Source of the DNA: JAGVPT01 sp963843065
GTDB taxonomy: Bacteria; Bacteroidota; Ignavibacteria; UBA10030; UBA8401
DNA length: 64,000 nucleotides
Direction of reading: 5' to 3'
Assembly: GCA_963843065.1 (NCBI GenBank)
Contig: CAWJKX010000130.1
Coordinates: forward strand, 19,909 to 83,908
Made by a program: the position numbers and the translations under genes
Shown here: positions 35,648 to 43,982 of the stretch, in pieces
How the letters are laid out: every line of letters begins with the position of its first letter
Numbering within the stretch: position 1 is the stretch's first letter
The notes under the pieces: model-generated
The model's database searches: none
What the model saw: only the letters and a program-made list of their open reading frames with translations
What the model was told of the DNA's origin: nothing

Positions 35648-38468
35648 ATGAAAACAAATGTTGTTGCTTCCATTATTCTATTTTTTTTCTTATTGAGCTG
35701 TCAATGCTGTACGATCGAGGCACAAGTAAAAAGCATCAAAAATGGCGCCGAGTTGAGTACTCCCGACCTCAACGTAAGAGTCCAGTTCTACGATGAAAAT
35801 ATTGTTCGGATCACAAAATGGAGCCGCGGGGGCACTTCTGAAAAGGTGAGCTTATCAGTCATCAAGGACTCAATACCGGACCTTGGAATCAAAACGGAAC
35901 AAAGCGGCAGTGCAATACTTTTGACGTCGCCAAAACTTTCTGTAAAGGTCTCTACGCCAGACGGCAACGTTGAGTATTTGACTGCTGATAACAAAACTAT
36001 TCTACGAGAAAAAGGAAAAGCATCGTTTACTCCCGTCATTTACAATTCCGATTCCGGTTTTACCGTTCAACAACATTTTCAGCTCACTCCCGATGAGGGT
36101 ATCTATGGCCTCGGCCAATACCAGTCAGGAATCCTCAACTACCGCGGTAAAAAGGTCGTCCTGGTGCAATCCAATACCGAGGATGCAAATCCTTTTCTTG
36201 TGTCAACCCAGAATTACGGAATTCTCTGGGACAATTATTCCAAGACTGTTTTTGAAGACAATGAGGGGGGAACTTCATTCTGGTCGGATATGGGAAACAA
36301 TATCGACTATTATTTTGTGTACGGTAAAGACATGGATGGGGTCATCTCAGGCTATCGCGAGCTGACGGGAAAAGCACCCATGTATGGTAAATGGGCCTAC
36401 GGTTACTGGCAAAGTAAAGAGCATTACGCAACGCAGGCCGAGGTGCTGGCAGTCGCCGAGAAGTACCGCAAATTGAAAATCCCCATCGACAATATCATTC
36501 AGGATTGGGACTATTGGAATGGTAATGAAAACTGGGGCGGAATGTTTTTTGATAAAACGCTGTATCCCGACCCAAAAGAGATGTGCGACAAGCTTCATGC
36601 AATGAATTTTCACATCATCATTTCCATCTGGCCTGCGCTGGGCCCAAATACTCCGGTCTATGCAGACATGGAGCGGCATGGATTTCTTTACAAACCGGTC
36701 GGCTGGGCCGGGTTTAAATATTACGACGCTTTTAATCCCGCGGCAAACCAGCTCTATTGTCAATATCTCACGAACGGCCTTTACTCGCAGGGGCTGGACG
36801 GCTGGTGGATCGACTCTTCCGAACCTGACGTCATCAATGCAAGTACGGTTGAATCGAGCGAATACGAATTGAAAAAAATGGGGAGCAATTTCCGCGGTTC
36901 ATGGGCTCGGTACCTCAATGGATTCCCGCTGGCCATGACATCGGACATCTACAAGAACTGGCGGGCTCAAACCTCGGACCGCCGCGCGTATATCCTGACC
37001 CGATCGATGTACGCGGGTCAGCAACGGAATGCGGCGACGACGTGGTCGGGCGATATCGGCGCGAGTTGGAATATTTATCGCGATCAGATTTCTGCCGGCA
37101 TTAACCACTGCATGTCGGGAATTCCGTACTGGACGTTCGACATCGGTGGGTTTGTCCTCGGCTCCTACGGCGGAGTTTTTATGAATGGGGGAAAAGATCC
37201 GGCATACCAGGAATTGTATGCGCGGATGTTCCAGTTCGGCGCCTTCTGTCCTATTTTCCGGTCGCACGGATCGGAAACTCCGCGTGAGATTTGGGAAATG
37301 GGCGAATTCACCGAGCCAATCCTCAAAGCCGACAACCTGCGCTATCGCCTTATGCCTTACATCTATTCGTTGGCATGGATGGTAACGGATAAGGACTACA
37401 CAATGATGCGCGGACTGCCGATGGATTTCCCGGCCGACAAAAAAACGTTACTCCATCAACGATCAATTTATGTTCGGACCATCGATGATGGTTTGCCCAG
37501 TAACGAACTATATGTACTATCGTCCGCCTGAGTCGAGTGTGTTGATCGGGCCCGAGTATTTCACAACGAATGACGGCAAGCCGGGTTTGCACGCAAAATA
37601 TTACAGAGATACCGGACGAACAATTTTGAGCAAAGAAACGATTGACCCTAACATCGATCTTGTTTGGTACACCGGCCGTCCGGATTACGCAACTGATTCA
37701 ATGTATGCAATCCAATGGACGGGGAAACTTGTGCCGAAAGAAACAGGCAAACATCAGTTTCATATGTTGAGTTACGACCCAAAACGCATCATTCTTAACG
37801 GCGATACGCTAAGAATAGTTTACAAAAGCGTTGAAGAGTATACAGAGCCTGTTGAACTGATTGCTGGGAAAGAATACAATCTTGTTGTTGAAACCGAGAA
37901 TAATTCCACCGGCGCCGCAAAGATGCGCCTTTTCTGGAAAACTCCATCAATATTCGCCGAAGAGCAGATAAAAAAAGAGAGAGAAAAAGCGAGAGCGGTG
38001 TATCTTCCCGCCGGGCAGCGATGGTACGATTTCTGGACGGGCAATGTTTTTGAGGATGGAAAAACAATCAAGGCAGACGCGCCGATCGACAAAATCCCGT
38101 TGTTCGTGAGAGCAGGGTCGATAGTCCCAATGGGACCGTTCCTCCAATACTCAACAGAAAAACCCGCAGACCCGATCGAGCTGCGCATTTACCCCGGCGC
38201 CGATGCTCGTTTCACACTGTACGAAGATGAAAACGACAATTACAATTACGAAAAAGGAATCTACTCGACAATCGATTTCACATGGAACGATGCCCAGCAC
38301 CTGCTTACCATTGCCGATCGTGCAGGTGAATTCCCGGGCATGGTGAAGGGTCGAATCATTAACGTCGTTCTTGTCGATCATAACCACGGAACAGGACTGA
38401 ACATCACTGAGCGGTGCAACAAGGTTGTCAATTACAACGGAAAAGAAATGACGGTAGATGTGAAGTGA
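35648..38468 (+). CDS. GH31 alpha-xylosidase-like enzyme with PA14 insert, one frame break
   Basis: Two plus-strand frames join into about 940 residues. The signal peptide has 'FFFLLSCQCC', a possible lipoprotein Cys. The GH31 barrel carries the nucleophile Asp389 in 'GLDGWWIDSSEPD' and the acid/base region 'WSGDIGASW'. The frame breaks at the AAAAAAA run at about 37,439-37,446; the corrected reading is 'INDQFMFGPSMMVCPVTNYM'. After that comes a PA14-type domain ('GLHAKYYRDTGRTILSKETI' and 'FHMLSYDPKRIILNG'), then the C-terminal sandwich with 'LPAGQRWYDFWTG' and 'PIDKIPLFVRAGSIVPMGPF'. A PA14 insert at this place is known from alpha-xylosidases acting on xyloglucan oligosaccharides (the Cellvibrio Xyl31A type). 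A partial LacI half-site may lie at 35,613-35,632. Confidence 0.9.
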
Positions 38469-38602
38469 TTGGGTTGAAGCACACAGGAAAGCGCGGATGA
38501 TGTTGTTCGTCCGGGTACGCTAAATTACCCAAGTCATCCTAAGTCTGGTGGCCGGTATGTTGAAAGAAGTCGGCATCGGCGCACGATGTCGCCAGAACTT
38601 AA

Positions 38603-39679
38603 TCAGACCGAGGCTTGGGATCTTTCCATACGCTGGCTGACTTGAGCCGGTGCCAGGGGTTTTGTGGATTCTCTGACAATGAACTCTGCGTGAAGAACGA
38701 TGTTCTCTATTGATAATGTTTTGGAAGACTCAATGTTCTTGATCAAGATCTCTGCAGCCCTTCTCCCCAATTCGTGCAAGGGAGCACGAATCGTCGTCAG
38801 ATCCACGGGAATGTGTCTTGAGAACGGGATATCATCATTTCCCACGATGGAAATCCCATCCGGCACTTTGATATTCATTTCAGAGAGAGCGGACATGACA
38901 CCGAGGGCAACAAGGTCGTTGTAGCAGACGATTGCGGTTGGAAAATCTTCGCGGCTTCTGTCGCGGAAATATTCAAGACATGCTTTGTGGCCGTCTTCAA
39001 GGTGCGCGCCGACATGGACGATCATATCGTTGTTGAAAGCGAAATGGCTTTCGCTGTACGCTCTGCGAAAACCGTCGATCCTTTCGTAGGTATGTGAAGC
39101 GTGTTTCGGTCCTGCAAAATGTATGATCCTGGAATGGCCGTTGTCCATCAAGTATTTCATCGCTTCCTTCATCACCCTGATATTATCGATGCTGACAACG
39201 TTTGCCTGGATGCTTTTGACATTTTCCAATAACACAAATGGGAAATTAATCAGCTTCAGTCTGAAAAGATGTTCAATCTCGGCTGTTCCTTCCAGCACTG
39301 GCGCGATGATAGCGCCTTTGATATCTTTGCCGGTGAAACTTTGTGTGATCTTTTCTTCGTATGTGTGATCTCCTTCTGAACTGGCGATCAGAACCAGGTA
39401 TCCTTTGCTGCTTGCATACTCCCTCACCCCCAATGCGATGCCGGTATAAAACGGGTTATCCAATTCGCGAATGAGCAGGCCGATGCTTTGGTGCTGAACG
39501 GACGGGTTTTTCAGATTGCGAGCACTTCCCCGTGGACGATAGTTGAGCTCTCTCATCGCTCGTAATACCGAATCTCTCGTGTCCAAGTGGACGATGTTCT
39601 TCTGATTGATCACAGCTGAAACCGTCCCCTTCGAGACACCTGCTTTTTTTGCTACATCATCAATGGTTATTTTTTTCAA
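38603..39679 (-). CDS. LacI-family repressor 2 (intact paralogue of repressor 1)
   Basis: A 358-residue repressor starting with TTG at 39,679, preceded by GAGGA at a proper distance. The HTH is 'TIDDVAKKAGVSKGTVSAVI' with hinge 'NYRPRGSARNLKNP'; the ligand domain has 'RELDNPFYTGIALGVREY' and 'AIVCYNDLVALGVM'. It is nearly the same protein as repressor 1, 6.8 kb away, down to most of the ligand pocket. The operator at 39,755 is also shared. Gene order suggests it controls GH13/GH35/GH31 on its right, itself, and possibly the same targets as repressor 1. Confidence 0.93.
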   Translation of the reverse strand: MKKITIDDVAKKAGVSKGTVSAVINQKNIVHLDTRDSVLRAMRELNYRPRGSARNLKNPSVQHQSIGLLIRELDNPFYTGIALGVREYASSKGYLVLIASSEGDHTYEEKITQSFTGKDIKGAIIAPVLEGTAEIEHLFRLKLINFPFVLLENVKSIQANVVSIDNIRVMKEAMKYLMDNGHSRIIHFAGPKHASHTYERIDGFRRAYSESHFAFNNDMIVHVGAHLEDGHKACLEYFRDRSREDFPTAIVCYNDLVALGVMSALSEMNIKVPDGISIVGNDDIPFSRHIPVDLTTIRAPLHELGRRAAEILIKNIESSKTLSIENIVLHAEFIVRESTKPLAPAQVSQRMERSQASV

Positions 39680-39754
39680 CTTTGTTCCTCGGCGATGAGA
39701 TTGACTCTCGGTTCCACAAAATACTTGACTCTTATGGAAAAATTCCTAAATTAA

Positions 39755-39770
39755 TTGAAGCGGTTCAATC
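39755..39770. promoter_or_regulatory. LacI-type operator ATTGAAGCGGTTCAAT
   Basis: This differs by one base from the operator at 32,985. It stands 76 bases upstream of the repressor 2 start codon, where it can block its promoter. Confidence 0.75.
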
Positions 39771-40287
39771 AAATTTTAACCAATTCAGTATTTCTCAATA
39801 ACAATCGAATTTACCGAAGATCTTAGCAAAAGTCAAGGAATCATTTGAGCTATTGGATGCGGCAGGGCTCGTTTAGGCTTAACGGAAATTTCGGAGTTTT
39901 TTCAGACCTTCCATCGATAGATGTTCAAGATTGGCACTTGCAGCGAGCCGCGCGCCGACGAGATGAGAATATGCAAGAAGCTAATCGCGCGTTGGCAGCG
40001 GAGTTCCGAGCGGCGTCTGTTTCGGCCGCTAGCAATCCGGCAGTATCACCATCACGAAAAAGTTAGTCTAGTGATCATAATGCAGCGGTTGTTTTCATCT
40101 TTCTCCTAACAAAACGCCTGCAGCCGGTTTTTGGGCTGCAGGCGTTTGTGTGCGTAACAATTCGTACTTTGAAAAACTCCGTCTCAGCAGTTCCTCAAAC
40201 GCACGGGACAACAATTCGACCGTCCGCCAGCACGCACGACCTCGGCGGCACGGATTTTACTCTTAGCTCCTGAAAGGAGACACGATC
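39771..40287. other. 517-base leader region of GH13 with strong hairpin
   Basis: No convincing gene is present; a 73-codon frame at 39,845-40,066 lacks a ribosome-binding site and any known motif. The region contains GC-rich self-complementary pieces such as 'GAGCGGCGTC...GGCCGCT' and ends in the hairpin listed separately. A structured leader or small RNA upstream of GH13 is possible, but I recognise no family. Confidence 0.4.
40113..40146 (+). terminator. Strong hairpin, AACGCCTGCAGCC arms
   Basis: Perfect 13-base arms AACGCCTGCAGCC (40,113-40,125) and GGCTGCAGGCGTT (40,134-40,146) enclose an 8-base loop, followed by TTGTG. It can end or attenuate plus-strand transcription about 140 bases before GH13. 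The CCTGCAG core recurs in the hairpins at 52,556 and 62,198. Confidence 0.65.
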
Positions 40288-42123
40288 ATGGAAGACAGCG
40301 TCGGGAGACGATCATTCATCAAGAAGTTGACCACGCTTGCTGTCGGCCTTGGCCTCACAAAAGCATCGCGGCCGGAAAACGCCTTTGCGGATATTTTGGC
40401 CGCTCCGGCCAATTATAGAGCAGGAACAGATAAAACGGATTTTTCGTCGCGTGAAATTACCGGCACGTACCAGATTCCCCCCGATTGTCCCGAATGGGTT
40501 CATCGGGCAGTTTTCTATCAGGTGTATCCTCAAAGTTTCTACGATTCAAACGGCGACGGCATCGGCGATCTGCAGGGAATCATCAAAAAGCTCGATTACA
40601 TCAAGAGCCTTGGAGTTGATGCTGTTTGGATCAATCCCTTCTTCGAATCCCCCTTCGGAGATGGTGGATATGATATTTCAGATTATTACAGAGTGGCTCC
40701 CAGGTATGGGACGAATGAAGACGCGAAGATGCTATTCGCGGAGGCGCACAAGCGGGAGCTGAAAATTCTTTTTGATTTTGTTGCAAGCTACTCTTCGATG
40801 GAACATCCCTGGTTCAAAGAGTCATCACATCAGGAAAAAAATAAATATTCCAATTGGTATATCTGGACGGAGAATGTCTGGCTCAATCCCCCAAAGAACT
40901 TTGAAGGGGCGTTTATCAAAGGGTATGGAAGACGAAATGGACAGTACATGCAGAATTTTTATTTTTCCGAACCCGCATTGAATTATGGATTTGCCTCCCC
41001 CGATCCGGCACAGAATTGGGAACTCCCGACCGATCATCCCGACGTCGCTGCAATGAGAGAGGAAATGAAAAATGTCTGCCGTTTCTGGCTAAGCATGGGA
41101 GCGGATGGGTTCAGGGCCGACATGGCCGGAGCGTTGGTCAAATCATCCGGCATCACGGGGAATCAACAATTCTTTACAACGCAGGAAGAAGAGACCAAGC
41201 GATTCTGGCGAGGCATTAGAGCTATGCTCAGAAAAGAATTTCCCGAAGCGTTCATGGTCTCGGAGTGGTCATACCCCTCCTCGGCTCTCGACGGCTGCTT
41301 TCATGCGGATTTCTTTCATTGGTTCGAAGGGTACAACGACCTTTTCCAGAAGGAGAGCTGGAGGATTCTCAACGGTTACTCCGAAGGCCACAGCTATTTT
41401 GACGGAGAAGGCAAAGGCGATATCACGTTCTTCTTAAGCAAGTACATGGAGCAATACAATCTGACAAGAGGGAAAGGATACATTTCGCTTCCCCTGGGGA
41501 ATCATGACAACGCACGATTGGGAAACAAACGAAGCGATGACGATCTGGAAATAATCTATGCATTCGGGCTTACCATGCCGGGAGTGACTTTCATCTATTA
41601 CGGGAATGAAATCGGAATGCGTCAGTTGACCGAGGACTGGCCGCAAATTGAGGGAGCCTACCGCCCGCGGAACGGGGCCAGAACGCCGATGCAGTGGTCG
41701 CGTGCGAAAAATCTCGGCTTCTCGACCGCTCCCGCCGAAAAACTCTATCTCCCCGTCGACCCTTCCACCGATGCCGCGACCGTCGATGCTGAGGAAAAGG
41801 ACTCGAACTCGCTCCTCAACAGGACACGCCGGCTGATCCAACTGAAACACTCGGAGCCGGCTCTTGCCGCTTACGCAGAGTTTGTTCCGCTCTATGCGAA
41901 GAAGAATGTGTATCCGTTTATCTTTGCCCGAGCGGCGAAAGACGACGTTGTTCTGGTGTTTCTGAATCCTTCCGGGCGGAACGCAGATGCAGAGTTCACT
42001 TTGAACATTCCTTATGCGGAACTCACGCTTCTGGCCGGCAAGGAAATCCAGGTGAACAGGTCGGGAGACAAGGTCTCAGCGGCGCTTCCCGGACGAAGCT
42101 ACGCCATTTACAAGCTGAAATGA
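40288..42123 (+). CDS. GH13 alpha-amylase-family glucosidase with Tat-type signal
   Basis: 611 residues with AAGGAG before the ATG. The N-terminus 'GRRSFIKKLTTLAVGLGL' is a twin-arginine export signal. The GH13 barrel starts near residue 72 ('AVFYQVYPQSFYDSNGDGIG'). Nucleophile Asp278 lies in 'GADGFRADMAG', acid/base Glu326 in 'MVSEWSYP', and the transition-state Asp407 in 'LGNHDNAR'. Conserved region I is unusual: the expected 'D.V.NH' is 'DFVASY' here, so the usual Asn and His are missing. The rest looks like oligo-1,6-glucosidase/alpha-glucosidase relatives ('MPGVTFIYYGNEIGM', 'RTPMQWS'). It is an odd companion for hemicellulases and may act on alpha-glucosides brought with plant matter. 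Confidence 0.88.
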   Translation: MEDSVGRRSFIKKLTTLAVGLGLTKASRPENAFADILAAPANYRAGTDKTDFSSREITGTYQIPPDCPEWVHRAVFYQVYPQSFYDSNGDGIGDLQGIIKKLDYIKSLGVDAVWINPFFESPFGDGGYDISDYYRVAPRYGTNEDAKMLFAEAHKRELKILFDFVASYSSMEHPWFKESSHQEKNKYSNWYIWTENVWLNPPKNFEGAFIKGYGRRNGQYMQNFYFSEPALNYGFASPDPAQNWELPTDHPDVAAMREEMKNVCRFWLSMGADGFRADMAGALVKSSGITGNQQFFTTQEEETKRFWRGIRAMLRKEFPEAFMVSEWSYPSSALDGCFHADFFHWFEGYNDLFQKESWRILNGYSEGHSYFDGEGKGDITFFLSKYMEQYNLTRGKGYISLPLGNHDNARLGNKRSDDDLEIIYAFGLTMPGVTFIYYGNEIGMRQLTEDWPQIEGAYRPRNGARTPMQWSRAKNLGFSTAPAEKLYLPVDPSTDAATVDAEEKDSNSLLNRTRRLIQLKHSEPALAAYAEFVPLYAKKNVYPFIFARAAKDDVVLVFLNPSGRNADAEFTLNIPYAELTLLAGKEIQVNRSGDKVSAALPGRSYAIYKLK

Positions 42124-42156
42124 ACAATACAAACAATCCGCATTGACAAATCACGA

Positions 42157-43887
42157 ATGGGACAAACAATGAAAAAATCATTCCAAATTATCCTTGCCTT
42201 ATCTTCTGCACTCGCGGCGTTCAGTTATGCCCAAACAGAAAATACGGTTTCGGGCGTGGAACCGCTAGCCAATTCCGCGCAGCTTCCTCACCTTCAGAAA
42301 CAGGGTACCGCTACACAGCTCATCGTCGAAGGGAAGCCATTCCTCATGATTGCCGGGGAACTGCACAATTCAACCTGTGGCGGATTTGAATACATGAAGC
42401 CCGTATGGAAAAGGTTAGCCGCGAAGAACCTTAATACGGTCGTTGGCACGGCCTCCTGGGAACTTGTAGAACCGACAGAAGGAAAGTTCGATTTTTCCCT
42501 TGTGGACAGCGAGATCATCGGTGCGAGAGAAGCGCATCTCAAACTAATACTGATTTGGTTTGCCAGCTGGAAAAACGGAAGCTCTGTCTATATCCCTTCA
42601 TGGGTGAAGGAAGATTACAAAATGTATCCCAGAGCCAAAGATGAAACCGGAAAGCCGCTGGAAATACTATCCACATTCGGAGAGGCTTCTTGTGAAGCAG
42701 ATGCAAATGCTTTTGCAGCGTTGATGCACCATATCAGAGAAGTGGATGGTAAGGAGCAAACAATTGTCATGGTGCAGGTTGAGAATGAAGTCGGTGTCAT
42801 CGATAATCTCGGGAAAGCGCCAGGCAATGCGAGGAGGGATTTCAGTCCCACGGCCAATGCAGCATACAGCGGCCCGGTTCCGAAGAAGTTGATGGACTAT
42901 CTCGTCGGACACAAAAAGAGTCTGTTCCCGCGGCTTCATGAAGTATGGGCCGCAAATGGTTTCAACACTTCCGGGTCATGGGAAGAAGTCTTCGGCAAGA
43001 GCGAATTCAAGCCTGAGAAGAAGGATTGGAAATTCTATTCATATTATACCGAAGAGCTGTTCATGGCGTGGAATTATGCCAAGTACGTAGAGAAAGTCGT
43101 AGCTGCCGGCAAGAAGGCGTATCCTCTGCCGATGTTTGTAAACGCATGGCTTAAACAACCCTTCAGTTATTGGCCCGGACGATATCCATCGGGCGGACCG
43201 CTGCCACAGGTACTTGATGTTTGGCGGGCAGGCGCGCCTTCGATCGACTTCATTTCACCGGATATGTACCTGGACGAGTATACATGGGCATGTCAGGAAT
43301 ACACGAGAAGCGGCAATCCGTTGTTCTCGCCCGAAACCCGGGGGGGAGAGTATGGCGCTGCAAGGTCCTTCTACACATTTGGCGAATTCGATGCAGGATG
43401 TTTTTCTCCATTTGGGATTGATGACGACCGCTCTGCGAAGAACGACCCGTTGGATGAAAGTTATGCCACGTTGAGAATGATGGCTCCAATCATTCTCGCT
43501 AATCAGGGCAAGGGAACCATGAGGGGAATACTTGTTGATACATTGGCGCGTGTCCAGCGGTTTGATTTGGGAGATTATACCATCGAAACAAAACTTGAAG
43601 GCGAGAGAACCCCGGTCATCGCAGGAGGTCTTATCATACAAACGGGTCCGCAGGAATTTATCGCTGCGGGCAAATCCCTTGATGTTTATTTTATTCCAAA
43701 GGCTGACTCTTCTCTGCGCGTAGGAGTAAACGGAGTGGACGAAGGGAGATTTGAAGATGGGACATGGGTGTCCGAAAGAAGGTTGAACGGAGATGAAACA
43801 CATGCAAGCACATCGGACGGGACGGGGTTGAAATTCCGCGGAAATAAGGTAAGTATACAAAAAATATCGTTATATCGATACAAGTAG
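42157..43887 (+). CDS. GH35 beta-galactosidase-like protein
   Basis: 576 residues. The ATG at 42,157 gives MGQTMKKSF; the ATG at 42,169 (MKKSFQIILALSSALAAF) is an equally good start and begins a standard signal peptide. The barrel has 'LIVEGKPFLMIAGELHNSTC', 'NTVVGTASWELVEPTEGKFD' and the acid/base Glu211 in 'VQVENEVG'. A likely nucleophile is in 'LFSPETRGGEYGAARS'. The C-terminal 200 residues ('LGDYTIETKLEGERTPVIAG') look like the extra beta-rich domain (DUF5597 type) of this GH35 branch. It should remove terminal beta-galactose in the periplasm, for example from xyloglucan side chains. It lies 34 bases after GH13 and 96 before GH31. Confidence 0.88.
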   Translation: MGQTMKKSFQIILALSSALAAFSYAQTENTVSGVEPLANSAQLPHLQKQGTATQLIVEGKPFLMIAGELHNSTCGGFEYMKPVWKRLAAKNLNTVVGTASWELVEPTEGKFDFSLVDSEIIGAREAHLKLILIWFASWKNGSSVYIPSWVKEDYKMYPRAKDETGKPLEILSTFGEASCEADANAFAALMHHIREVDGKEQTIVMVQVENEVGVIDNLGKAPGNARRDFSPTANAAYSGPVPKKLMDYLVGHKKSLFPRLHEVWAANGFNTSGSWEEVFGKSEFKPEKKDWKFYSYYTEELFMAWNYAKYVEKVVAAGKKAYPLPMFVNAWLKQPFSYWPGRYPSGGPLPQVLDVWRAGAPSIDFISPDMYLDEYTWACQEYTRSGNPLFSPETRGGEYGAARSFYTFGEFDAGCFSPFGIDDDRSAKNDPLDESYATLRMMAPIILANQGKGTMRGILVDTLARVQRFDLGDYTIETKLEGERTPVIAGGLIIQTGPQEFIAAGKSLDVYFIPKADSSLRVGVNGVDEGRFEDGTWVSERRLNGDETHASTSDGTGLKFRGNKVSIQKISLYRYK

Positions 43888-43982
43888 CTTTAGCCGCGCC
43901 TTTTGGGCGCTCCGCATGCTATTATTGCAATACACATCCTTCATGAGCGAGAATCTCATACACAATTTAAACGGGTGGCTTT

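Noticed and set aside
39845..40066. 73-codon open frame upstream of GH13
   Set aside because: No ribosome-binding site, no motif, and odd composition; it is better treated as part of a structured leader.
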